From Acidimicrobiaceae bacterium (GTDB taxonomy: Bacteria > Actinomycetota > Acidimicrobiia > Acidimicrobiales > Bog-793): a DNA stretch of 13,843 bases. How positions within the stretch are numbered: the stretch's first letter is position 1; each line of letters opens with the position of its first letter. The stretch covers positions 12,939 to 26,781 of the forward strand of contig PMZN01000119.1 of the NCBI GenBank assembly GCA_003170375.1, given 5' to 3'. Position numbers and translations under genes: made by a program. The notes under the pieces are model-generated. The model had not been told where the DNA came from and searched no databases. It saw only the letters and a list, made by a program, of their open reading frames with translations. Positions 7,012-13,770 of the stretch are shown here, in pieces.

Positions 7012-8309
7012 GCGGGCGGCTGCTGTTCGTGCTCGGAGCGGAGCATCACCGAGCGGGCGTGGGCGGCAAGACCCTCGGCGCGTGCGATCGCAGCGACGTG
7101 GGGGGCAGCGCGGCTCAATGCTTGACGGTCCGCGGAGATGACGTGCACCCTGCGGAGGAAGTCCTCCACCCCGAGCACGCTTGCATAGCGCGCCGATCCG
7201 AACGTCGGCAGGGTGTGGCTCGGTCCCGCGATGTAATCGCCGAGCGACGCAGGCGCGTAAGGGCCGAGAAAGATCGCGCCCGCGCTGCGAACGAGCGGGA
7301 TCATCGCTCGTGGATTGTCACAGCAAAGCTCCAGGTGCTCGGGCGCTATCTCGTTGGATACCGCCATCGCTGCCTCCGGCCCGTCGACAAGCACTGCGTA
7401 GCCCCCGCCCGCGAGGGTCGCCTCGATCGCCGCGCGCCGAGGTGACTGCTCGACGAGCGAGGCGACCGCAGCTGTCACCGCGTTCAGTACCGGCTCGGAC
7501 CACGTGATGAGCCAGGCGAGCCCGTCGGGGCCGTGCTCGGCCTGTACGACAAGGTCAATTGCGACGTAGTCGACCGGTACCGACTCGTCCGCGATCACGA
7601 CGACTTCGGAAGGCCCGGCGAACGAAGCCGGCATGCCGACGGCGCCGCGGACCTCCAGCTTGGCAAGCGACACCCGCCGGCTCCCCGGACCGACGATGAC
7701 ATCGACCCGCGCGATGGTCTCGGTGCCATAGGCCATCGCCGCGATCGCCTGGGGACCGCCCACGCGGTAGAGCTCGTCCACCCCCGCCAGGCTCGCTGCG
7801 GCGAGCACCTCGGCCGGGATCGCGCCATCGGGTGCGGGCGGCACGCACACGGCGATGCCCTCCACACCCGCGACACGAGCTGGGATGGCGGTCATGAGAA
7901 CGCTCGAGGGATAGCTCGCCAGCCCACCCGGGACATAGACACCGGCGCGGGCGACCGGCAGCTCGAGAAGGTCGACCGAGATCCCGTTGCGCTCGAAAGT
8001 CCCGGGATCAAGTGGCCGGTGGCGGTGGAACGACTCGATGGCCTCAGCGGCCTCCGTGAGCGCCCCGAGGAGAGCCGGGTCCAGCCGCCCGCCAGCCGAG
8101 CCGATCTCCGAGGCCGGCACTCGGATCTCGTCCAAGGCGACCTTGTCGAAACGAGCCGTGTACTCCCGTAGCGCCGCGTCCCCTCGTATCCGGACGTCGT
8201 CGACTATTGCGCGGACCTCTGCGACCGGGCCTTCGTCCACGAGGTTCGGCCGTGGGAGGGTGCCACCAAAATCGGCTCCGCGGCCACGAAGGTCGAGTCG
8301 TCTCAACAT
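7008..8309 (-). CDS. hisD: Histidinol dehydrogenase HisD with an altered NAD loop
   Basis: Zinc enzyme catalysing the last two oxidations, histidinol to histidine, with two NAD+; 433 residues, normal length. Seen by analogy with E. coli HisD: Tyr125 in VYVPGG, Gln187 in GGPQAIAA, Ser234 in AGPSE, zinc and substrate ligands Gln256 and His259 (QAEH), catalytic Glu324-His325 (APEHLEL), Asp358 (GDYIAG), Glu412 and His417 (AEGLAAH). All catalytic and metal residues are present. Odd: the usual GPGN.YV is GPGSRRV at 207-213, so the NAD-contacting Asn is Ser210, and the usual GID..AGPSE is GMPASFAGPSE, one residue longer. ATG 8309 is the start, without a clear Shine-Dalgarno. It is the first gene of a hisD-hisC unit, divergent from the small ORF at 8379 across 69 nt that must hold both promoters. 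Confidence 0.95.
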   Translation of the reverse strand: MLRRLDLRGRGADFGGTLPRPNLVDEGPVAEVRAIVDDVRIRGDAALREYTARFDKVALDEIRVPASEIGSAGGRLDPALLGALTEAAEAIESFHRHRPLDPGTFERNGISVDLLELPVARAGVYVPGGLASYPSSVLMTAIPARVAGVEGIAVCVPPAPDGAIPAEVLAAASLAGVDELYRVGGPQAIAAMAYGTETIARVDVIVGPGSRRVSLAKLEVRGAVGMPASFAGPSEVVVIADESVPVDYVAIDLVVQAEHGPDGLAWLITWSEPVLNAVTAAVASLVEQSPRRAAIEATLAGGGYAVLVDGPEAAMAVSNEIAPEHLELCCDNPRAMIPLVRSAGAIFLGPYAPASLGDYIAGPSHTLPTFGSARYASVLGVEDFLRRVHVISADRQALSRAAPHVAAIARAEGLAAHARSVMLRSEHEQQPPA

Positions 8310-8378
8310 GGGTGCAGCGTATCGGTCCGCTCAGAGCAGATTTCCCGGTCGTGGGGCCGGATAGGCGATGATGGCGGG

Positions 8379-8588
8379 ATGGCGCCGCACCCTCCCGAGC
8401 CGTCGGAACTGGCCGAGCTGTCCTCGATCGCCTCCTCGCTCGAGCAGATCAGCCGCCGTGTGACGGCGCTGGCAGACGCCGCCGCCGCGGCCAAGCGGGA
8501 CGAGGTCGCCGTGAACCTCATTGCCGTGGAGCGCGCCCTGATTGGTGCGGTGCGACGTCTCGAGCGCCTGCTGGCAGGTGGGAGCTGA
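8379..8588 (+). CDS. Small unrecognised protein, predicted mostly helical
   Basis: 69 residues that I do not recognise. Seen: after a proline-rich start (MAPHPPEPSE) the chain is nearly proline-free, with leucine/alanine-rich heptad-like spacing (ELAELSSIASSLEQI, RRVTALADAAAAA, AVERALIGAVRRLERLL). This suggests two or three amphipathic helices or a short coiled coil. There is no signal peptide, membrane segment or cysteine. Only a weak GCGGG precedes the ATG. It is divergent from hisD and is followed 26 nt later by a strong hairpin, which supports a separate transcription unit. The composition is less Arg/Ser-heavy than that of antisense shadow frames in this GC-rich DNA, favouring a real gene. 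A role with hisD or nth cannot be stated. Confidence 0.6.
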   Translation: MAPHPPEPSELAELSSIASSLEQISRRVTALADAAAAAKRDEVAVNLIAVERALIGAVRRLERLLAGGS

Positions 8589-8614
8589 CCCGGCACGAGA
8601 CCGTCCCGGACGCG

Positions 8615-8641
8615 CCGACGGCGCCCTGAGGGCGCCGTCGG
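8615..8641. terminator. Strong 12-bp hairpin after the small ORF
   Basis: CCGACGGCGCCC (8615-8626) and GGGCGCCGTCGG (8630-8641) form a perfect, very GC-rich 12-bp stem with a TGA loop, 26 nt past the small ORF stop. No T-run follows. It is the likely transcription end for the small ORF. Confidence 0.65.
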
Positions 8642-8642
8642 G

Positions 8643-8675
8643 GAGTGGATCGGGCGGCGGATCCCGAGTCCACTC
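8643..8675. repeat. Second, imperfect hairpin directly downstream
   Basis: GAGTGGATCGGG (8643-8654) pairs with CCCGAGTCCACTC (8663-8675) apart from one bulged base, around the 8-nt loop CGGCGGAT. It starts one base after the preceding hairpin, so the two would form a tandem stem structure in RNA. The rest of the 273-nt gap (8589-8861) holds no gene that I can support. Confidence 0.5.
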
Positions 8676-8827
8676 GTTGGAACCAGGTGGCGGGGACCGG
8701 TTCCTCTTGACCAAATTAGCGCCCGGTTCTCCGCCTGTGACCGCTCGTCACCAACCTGTCACGAGACTCACAGGGAGCCGCGCGACTTGGCAGCCAGAGC
8801 CTCGCGCCGACCGTCCTTTGGTCCCAG

Positions 8828-8850
8828 CCGGCGCCGGGGAGCGGCGCCGG
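8828..8850. terminator. Hairpin at the 3' end of nth
   Basis: CCGGCGCC (8828-8835) and GGCGCCGG (8843-8850) pair across the 7-nt loop GGGGAGC, 11 nt past the nth stop on the minus strand. It is a likely terminator for nth, lacking a T-run. Confidence 0.5.
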
Positions 8851-8861
8851 AGCCTCGAGCG

Positions 8862-9578
8862 TCAGAACTTGCCTCTCGACGGACACAGATCGGCCACCTC
8901 GCAGATCTCGCAGCGGGGGCGCCGCGCATCGCAGACACGCCGGCCGTGGAGGATGAGCCGAAGGCTGATCGCACCCCAGTCCTCTGGAGGGAACAGTCCG
9001 CAGAGGTCCTGTTCGATCTGGGCCGGGTCGCTCGAGCCGCTCAGTCCGAGGCGCCGGCTCAACCTGGTCACGTGAGTGTCTACCGGGAGCCCTGGCAGAT
9101 CGAAGGCCACCGAGAGAACGACATTCGCGGTCTTGCGACCGACGCCCGGAAGGGCGGTCAACTCCTCCATCGACCGGGGCACCTCACCGGAATGACGCAT
9201 CACGATCGCCTCCGAGGCGCCGAGGATGTGAGAGGCCTTGGAGCGGAAGAAACCCGTGGACCGGATCAGGGTCTCGAGCTCCTCACGGTCGGCGCCGGCC
9301 ATGGCCCGGGGCGTGGGATAACGCCTCAACAAGATCGGCATCACGATGTTGACCCGCTCGTCGGTGCACTGTGCAGACAGGATGGTCGCCACGAGCAGCT
9401 CAAAGGGGTCCTGGTGGGCCAGCGCGCACAGCTCGGTCGTCGTGCCCGGGTATGCGACGGCGAGGCGATCGGCGATCTTGCGAGCCCGCGCGAGCGGCCG
9501 CCGGGGGCCGCGACCGCTTCGAGTTTGGGCACTCGGCTCGCGGGGCACCCTGGGATGGTAGTCACGGTTCACCGTCAA
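8862..9578 (-). CDS. nth: Endonuclease III, DNA N-glycosylase/AP lyase
   Basis: Base-excision repair enzyme removing oxidised pyrimidines and cutting the abasic site; 238 residues from TTG 9578. Seen: LLVATILSAQCTDERVN (61-77), the helix-hairpin-helix LPGVGRKTANVVL (143-155) with catalytic Lys149, PVDTHVTRLSRRLG (165-178) with catalytic Asp167, and the [4Fe-4S] cluster Cys216-x6-Cys223-x2-Cys226-x5-Cys232 near the C-terminus. All required residues are present. The start is uncertain: TTG 9578, GTG 9572 and later GTG codons are in frame, and the first 30 or so residues (Arg/Pro-rich) are outside the conserved domain. It is divergent from mshD, with only 20 nt between the proposed start codons, so the two promoters must overlap each other's 5' ends, or transcripts are leaderless. 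Confidence 0.94.
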   Translation of the reverse strand: MTVNRDYHPRVPREPSAQTRSGRGPRRPLARARKIADRLAVAYPGTTTELCALAHQDPFELLVATILSAQCTDERVNIVMPILLRRYPTPRAMAGADREELETLIRSTGFFRSKASHILGASEAIVMRHSGEVPRSMEELTALPGVGRKTANVVLSVAFDLPGLPVDTHVTRLSRRLGLSGSSDPAQIEQDLCGLFPPEDWGAISLRLILHGRRVCDARRPRCEICEVADLCPSRGKF

Positions 9579-9598
9579 GGAGACGGTATGTTCGCCAG

Positions 9599-10573
9599 GT
9601 GCATCACGTCGAGATCAAGCGCAGGATGGGAGAGGCCGACATCGCTGCCATCTCGGTCTTGCTCGAGGCTGCCAGCATCGCCGACGGTCATCGCGCGCTC
9701 GGCGAGCACCAGTGGCTCGACCTCGTCCAAGGTGGTCGTGAGGGCTTCGCCGGCTTTGTCGCTCGCGAGAGCGGTCGTGAGCGCATCATCGCCTACGCGC
9801 AGATCAGCGGGGGAAACGGTGCAAGCTGGGCCGTCGAATACGTCGTTCACCCTCAGTGGCGATCTGCCGGTGTCGAGCTTCAAGAGGACCTGCTCAGCGC
9901 AGCGCTCGGCGAGATCGCGGCGCAGGGAGGAGGTCACGTGCATATGTGGGTGCCCAAGCCGGGGCCGATCAACGATGCTGTCGCCCGGGCTGTCGGCATG
10001 AGGCGCGGTCGCGACCTCATCCAGATGCGGCGTGCGCTGCCCATCACCGAGGAGAGCGCTGTGATATCGGTCCGGCCGTTTCGAACCGGCGAGGACGAAC
10101 CGGCGTGGCTGGAGGTGAACAACCGGGCGTTTCGCGACCATCCCGAACAGGGTTCGTGGGATCTCGCCACTGTCACCGAGCGCGAGTATCAGCCGTGGTT
10201 CGACCCGAGCGGCTTCCTGCTGCACGAGCGCGACGGGCGTCTCGCAGGCTTTTGCTGGACGAAGGTCCACGAGCCCGAAGACGACTTGATGAACGCGGCC
10301 GTCATGCACCAGCTCGGCGAGATCTACGTGATCGCGGTCGACCCAGACTTCCAAGGCCACGGTCTAGGGCGCCAGCTCGTGCTCGCAGGACTGGCCTCGC
10401 TTTGCGAACGCGGCGTCAGCACCGGGATGCTCTACGTCGACCACGACAACGAGGCGGCTCGCAGACTCTATTTCTCGCTCGGATTCGTCGACGACCACAC
10501 CGACCGTGCCTACGTCACCGACGTGCCGGCCGGCGGAGCTGGGCAGCCCCCTGGTGCGCTCGGTGGAGCGTGA
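9599..10573 (+). CDS. mshD: Mycothiol synthase MshD (tandem GNAT acetyltransferase)
   Basis: Acetylates Cys-GlcN-Ins with acetyl-CoA, the last step in making mycothiol, the main low-molecular-weight thiol of actinobacteria; 324 residues from GTG 9599 (family about 300-320). Seen: a degenerate N-terminal GNAT half (IAYAQISGG, 64-72; EYVVHPQWRSAG, 80-91), and a C-terminal active half with VNNRAFRDHPEQG (173-185), WFDPSGFLLHE (200-210), LAGFCWTKVH (215-224), then EIYVIAVDPDFQGHGLG (241-257), the acetyl-CoA-binding segment, LYVDHDNEAARRLY (278-291) and LGF. These are diagnostic of MshD. The start is doubtful: AAGGAG at 9577-9582 suits ATG 9588, which is out of frame. rlmN follows, probably overlapping. 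Confidence 0.9.
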   Translation: MHHVEIKRRMGEADIAAISVLLEAASIADGHRALGEHQWLDLVQGGREGFAGFVARESGRERIIAYAQISGGNGASWAVEYVVHPQWRSAGVELQEDLLSAALGEIAAQGGGHVHMWVPKPGPINDAVARAVGMRRGRDLIQMRRALPITEESAVISVRPFRTGEDEPAWLEVNNRAFRDHPEQGSWDLATVTEREYQPWFDPSGFLLHERDGRLAGFCWTKVHEPEDDLMNAAVMHQLGEIYVIAVDPDFQGHGLGRQLVLAGLASLCERGVSTGMLYVDHDNEAARRLYFSLGFVDDHTDRAYVTDVPAGGAGQPPGALGGA

Positions 10574-11666
10574 AGCGGACGCACATGAGCCGGTGTCCGT
10601 GAGCCGCTACGACCTGGGACGCGATGAGCTCGCGGCGCTGCTGGCTGACGAGCCTTCATACCGCGTGAGCCAGGTGTTCAACGGCTTCTACCAGCGCCTG
10701 GCCGAACCAGGGGAGCTGACAGATCTCCCACGGGCGCTCCGCGACCGGCTCGAGCTTGCCCCGGCACTGGCATCTGCTTTTCGCTGCGCGGCCGAGAGCG
10801 TCGCGGACAGGGGCTCCACGTTGAAGTGGCTGCTCGAGACGCGCGACGGCAAGCGCATAGAGACGGTCCTGATGCGATACCGCGACCGCACGACCGTGTG
10901 CGTCTCCAGCCAGGCCGGTTGCGCGATGGGCTGCACTTTCTGCGCTACCGGAGACGCAGGTTTTGGCCGGCAGCTCAGTTCGGGAGAGATCGTCGAGCAA
11001 GTGGTGATCGCCTCGAGGCGCTGCAGGTTGGAGGGCTGGGGCCAGCTCGGCAATGTCGTGCTCATGGGAATGGGCGAGCCGCTGGCGAACTTCGATGCGG
11101 TCTGGACCGCCGTCGAGGCGATGAACCGTGATCTGGGCCTGGCCGCGAGACATCTCACCATCTCCACCGTGGGGGTCGTGCCTGGTATCCGCCGGCTGGC
11201 GGGCAAGACACTCCAGGTGAACCTCGCCGTGTCGCTGCACGCAGCCAACGACTTGCTACGGGACCAGCTGGTGCCGCTCAACCGCAGATACCCCCTCGCC
11301 ACGGTCATGGAGGCATGCGAGGAGTACCGGGCCTCGACCGGGAGAAGGATCTCCTTCGAGTGGGCCTGCATCGAGGACGTGAACGACCGTCCTTGCGATG
11401 CTTACGAGCTTGCAGCTCTCGCACGACCGTTGGGGGCTCACGTGAACCTCATCCCGCTCAATCCGACACCGGGAGGTCTCTCGAGAGGGCTCAGAGGCTC
11501 CGCCCGAACGCGTGTCTTGTCGCTTCAAGCGTGGCTCAAGGAGTCGGGCGTCAACGCCACGATCCGCCAGAACCGAGGACGTTCAATCGATGCTGCGTGC
11601 GGTCAGTTGGCCGCGTGCGGTTCGCTCGTCGCTCCGCGCCGGGCGGCAGCACCGCAGTCCCAGTAG
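10563..11666 (+). CDS. rlmN: Dual-specificity RNA methyltransferase RlmN (23S rRNA A2503)
   Basis: Radical-SAM enzyme methylating C2 of A2503 in 23S rRNA, and A37 of some tRNAs in bacteria where this was shown; 367 residues from GTG 10563. Seen: RVSQVFNGFYQRL and LTDLP, the N-terminal accessory domain; SSQAGC then the radical-SAM motif CAMGCTFC (Cys120, 124, 127 for the [4Fe-4S] cluster); GMGEPL (169-174); ISTVGVVPGI; SLHAANDLLRDQLVPLN; HVNLIPLNPTPG; and RGRSIDAACGQLAA with Cys346, which with Cys113 forms the pair used in methyl transfer. The start is ambiguous: GTG 10563 overlaps mshD by 11 nt, while GTG 10593 or 10599 would leave about 20-25 nt; none has a strong ribosome-binding site. Cotranscription with mshD is likely. 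Confidence 0.94.
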   Translation: MEREADAHEPVSVSRYDLGRDELAALLADEPSYRVSQVFNGFYQRLAEPGELTDLPRALRDRLELAPALASAFRCAAESVADRGSTLKWLLETRDGKRIETVLMRYRDRTTVCVSSQAGCAMGCTFCATGDAGFGRQLSSGEIVEQVVIASRRCRLEGWGQLGNVVLMGMGEPLANFDAVWTAVEAMNRDLGLAARHLTISTVGVVPGIRRLAGKTLQVNLAVSLHAANDLLRDQLVPLNRRYPLATVMEACEEYRASTGRRISFEWACIEDVNDRPCDAYELAALARPLGAHVNLIPLNPTPGGLSRGLRGSARTRVLSLQAWLKESGVNATIRQNRGRSIDAACGQLAACGSLVAPRRAAAPQSQ

Positions 11667-11756
11667 CTACCTGCTTCGCGGGGATGCAGTGGCCAATCCG
11701 GTGCCGGCGAGCACCGAACGGGGCGGCCGGGCCCAGTAACGTGCAAGGCTTCATGG

Positions 11757-12368
11757 ATGGCAATGAACCCCGACCCTGATCCACGCCGTGCCGAGCGGAG
11801 GCGTTCGACCAAGGAGACCGAGGTGTCGGTCCTCGTCGAGCTCGATGGGACCGGGGCCGCGGTGGCAGACACCGGGCTGCCGTTCTTCGACCACATGTTG
11901 GCCCAGCTCGGCAAGCACGGCGGTTTGAACCTCGACGTCAAGTCTCGCGGCGACCTCGAAGTCGACGCGCACCACACCGTCGAGGACACCGGCATCGTCC
12001 TCGGTGAGGCTCTGGCCGAGGCACTCGGCTCGAAGGCGGGGATTCGCCGCTTCGCGTCGATCGCGCTGCCGCTCGACGAGGCGCTGGTGGAGGTCGCGCT
12101 GGACCTGTCTGGAAGGCCGTACCTGCACTACGACGTTGTGCTCGGTGAGACTGCATCGCTCGGCAGCCCTCCGTTCGAGGTCCAGCTGACCGAGGAGTTC
12201 TGGCGCGCCTTCGCGCACTCGGCAGCGCTCACGTTGCACATCGAGCTGCGCCACGGGCGGAATCCCCACCACGTGCTCGAAGCGTCTTTCAAGGGTGTTG
12301 GCCGTGCGCTGCGTGACGCCGTCCGGATCGAGGGCAGTGGCGTCCCGTCGACCAAGGGCCTGTTGTAA
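11757..12368 (+). CDS. hisB: Imidazoleglycerol-phosphate dehydratase HisB
   Basis: Manganese-dependent dehydratase turning imidazole-glycerol phosphate into imidazole-acetol phosphate; 203 residues, a monofunctional HisB without the phosphatase domain found in enterics. Seen: LPFFDHMLAQLGKHG (41-55), the metal motif DAHHTVEDTGI (70-80), DLSGRPYL (116-123), EEFWRAFAHSAALTLHIEL (146-164, family E.FF......A..TLH), and the second metal motif GRNPHHVLEASFKGVGRALR (167-186) with His171, His172 and Glu175. Start ATG 11757 has AAGG about 8 nt upstream; ATG 11763 is equally possible. It lies 90 nt after rlmN with only a weak hairpin in between, so it may be read from the mshD-rlmN transcript or from its own promoter. 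It starts the hisB-H-A-F block; its product feeds HisC on the opposite strand. Confidence 0.96.
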   Translation: MAMNPDPDPRRAERRRSTKETEVSVLVELDGTGAAVADTGLPFFDHMLAQLGKHGGLNLDVKSRGDLEVDAHHTVEDTGIVLGEALAEALGSKAGIRRFASIALPLDEALVEVALDLSGRPYLHYDVVLGETASLGSPPFEVQLTEEFWRAFAHSAALTLHIELRHGRNPHHVLEASFKGVGRALRDAVRIEGSGVPSTKGLL

Positions 12369-12376
12369 GGCAAGAC

Positions 12377-13012
12377 GTGATCGCTGTCCTCGACTACGGC
12401 ATCGGGAATCTTCGTTCCGCGGAGAAGGCCCTCTTGCGCGTCGGCGCCGATGCCCGTCTGGTCGACAGCCCAGAAGGCGCCATCGACGCGTCGGGGGTTG
12501 TGCTGCCCGGTGTCGGGGCATTTGGCGCGTGTGCCCGGGCCCTCCGCTACTCGGGACTCGACGAGGTGGTTCGGCTCTGCATAACCGACGGCCGCCCCTT
12601 CCTCGGGATCTGCGTAGGTCTACAGCTTCTCTTCGAGGGCTCGGAGGAAGACCCCGACGTGCCGGGCCTCGGCATCCTGCAGGGGTCGGTGCGTGCGCTT
12701 CGCACGACCGAGCGCCGACCACAGATGCAATGGAATCTCGTGCGGCCGGCGGCGGGCGCAAGCTCACGCCTGCTCGGGGACGCCGCGAGTCGCTGGTACT
12801 ACTTCGTCCACTCCTACGTGCCGGTCCCCGAGGGTGAGAAGGCCCTCCAGAGCGTCGTGGGGACGTGTGACTACGGAGGCGAGATCGCGGTCGCGTTCGA
12901 ACGCGGCGACATGTTCGGGACACAGTTCCATCCGGAGAAGTCGGCATCAGCGGGCCTGCAGCTGCTCGAGCGCTTCGCACGGATCTGCGCCGAGGATCCT
13001 TCGGGGGCGTGA
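12377..13012 (+). CDS. hisH: Imidazole glycerol phosphate synthase, glutaminase subunit HisH
   Basis: Class I glutamine amidotransferase that makes ammonia from glutamine and channels it to HisF; 211 residues. Seen: VLDYGIGNLRS (4-14), LPGVGAFGACARAL (43-56), the nucleophile Cys79 in FLGICVGLQLLFEGSEE (75-91), YYFVHSY (141-147), and the triad partners His185 and Glu187 in GTQFHPEKS. Odd: the segment normally reading P.MGWN with His (PHMGWN) is PQMQWN at 115-120, at the HisF-facing side. GTG 12377 has AAGG about 6 nt upstream, overlapping the hisB stop region; the gap to hisB is 8 nt. The stop overlaps the hisA start (GTGA). It needs HisF, which follows hisA. Confidence 0.96.
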   Translation: MIAVLDYGIGNLRSAEKALLRVGADARLVDSPEGAIDASGVVLPGVGAFGACARALRYSGLDEVVRLCITDGRPFLGICVGLQLLFEGSEEDPDVPGLGILQGSVRALRTTERRPQMQWNLVRPAAGASSRLLGDAASRWYYFVHSYVPVPEGEKALQSVVGTCDYGGEIAVAFERGDMFGTQFHPEKSASAGLQLLERFARICAEDPSGA

Positions 13013-13770
13013 CCTTGGAGCTGTGGCCCGCCATCGATATCCGAGCCGGCAAGTGCGTGCGCCTGCTCCGCGGACAGTTCTCCTCCGAGACCGTCTACGG
13101 CGATCCGCTCGAGCAGGCCGTGGCCTTCGTCTCGGCCGGGGCCTCACGCCTGCACGTCGTCGATCTCGACGCTGCGCGCGAAGGCGGCTGGCCGAACCGG
13201 CATGTCTTGCTCCGTATCGCGTCATCTTCCGGGGTGCCTGTGCAGGCCGGTGGAGGAGTTCGGGACGAGGCCGCCGCGGCGGCTCTGTTCGACGCCGGTG
13301 TCGCGCGGGTCGTGGTCGGGACGGTGGCAATCGAGCAACCGGAGGTCCTGGCCCGGATAGCCGCGCGTTGGCCCAGCCAGGTGCTTGTCGGCCTGGATCA
13401 CCGGTCAGCGGCTGGGCCGGATGGCACAATTCGGCGCGAGGTGGCGGTCCGCGGCTGGGTGGACTCGGGAGGCCCCGACCTCGAGGCCGCTCTGCAGCGC
13501 CTCGAGGACCTGCCTATTGGCGGTGTAGTGGTGACAGACATCGATCGTGACGGGACGGGAGCCGGTCCGGACATGGCAGGACTCGCCCACGTGCTGGCCT
13601 TGACAGGACTTCAGGTGGTCGCTTCGGGCGGTATCGCCGGCACCTCGGACCTCGTCGCACTTGCGGGTCTTGGCGCCGGCGCCCGCCGTCTCGCCGGGGC
13701 GATCGTGGGCCGGGCGCTGTTGTCGGGAGCGCTCTCGATCTCGGAGGCGGTTGCCGCGTGCGAGCAGTGA
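13009..13770 (+). CDS. hisA: Phosphoribosyl-formimino-AICAR ribotide isomerase HisA, possibly bifunctional PriA
   Basis: (beta/alpha)8-barrel isomerase converting ProFAR to PRFAR; 253 residues. Seen: [13 protein letters not shown] (7-19) with catalytic Asp10, HVVDLDAA (49-56), QAGGGVRD (79-86) as the first phosphate-binding loop, [17 protein letters not shown] (128-132) with Asp130 as the second catalytic acid, [15 protein letters not shown] (174-188), ASGGIAG (205-211), and GAIVGRALL (230-238) for the second phosphate. Many actinobacteria use this protein (PriA) also for tryptophan synthesis in place of TrpF. Arg148-Gly-Trp150 aligns with the PriA Arg-x-Trp pair, and [10 protein letters not shown] resembles PriA, so dual activity is possible but not shown. 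The GTG start overlaps the hisH stop by 4 nt. Confidence 0.94.
   Translation: MTLELWPAIDIRAGKCVRLLRGQFSSETVYGDPLEQAVAFVSAGASRLHVVDLDAAREGGWPNRHVLLRIASSSGVPVQAGGGVRDEAAAAALFDAGVARVVVGTVAIEQPEVLARIAARWPSQVLVGLDHRSAAGPDGTIRREVAVRGWVDSGGPDLEAALQRLEDLPIGGVVVTDIDRDGTGAGPDMAGLAHVLALTGLQVVASGGIAGTSDLVALAGLGAGARRLAGAIVGRALLSGALSISEAVAACEQ
13743..13747 (+). promoter_or_regulatory. Shine-Dalgarno sequence deciding the hisF start
   Basis: GGAGG within the last hisA codons, 10 nt before GTG 13758. It supports that codon as the hisF start over GTG 13767, which would be 19 nt away. Confidence 0.6.

Noticed and set aside
6184-7125. 313-codon plus-strand frame antisense to hisC
   Set aside because: The composition is a mirror of hisC codons, without any family motif; HisC is complete on the minus strand.
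8787-10001. 404-codon plus-strand frame opposite nth and into mshD
   Set aside because: No recognisable domain; the minus strand carries complete Nth. Its only notable part is the ATG 9588 with a good ribosome-binding site, reported separately.
11699-11716. Hairpin CGGTGC/GCACCG between rlmN and hisB as terminator
   Set aside because: The stem is only 6 bp without a T-run; too weak to claim that transcription stops before hisB.
11751-13052. 433-codon minus-strand frame opposite hisB and hisH
   Set aside because: Its translation is Arg/Pro/Ser-rich low-complexity without any family motif, while the plus strand carries full HisB and HisH.
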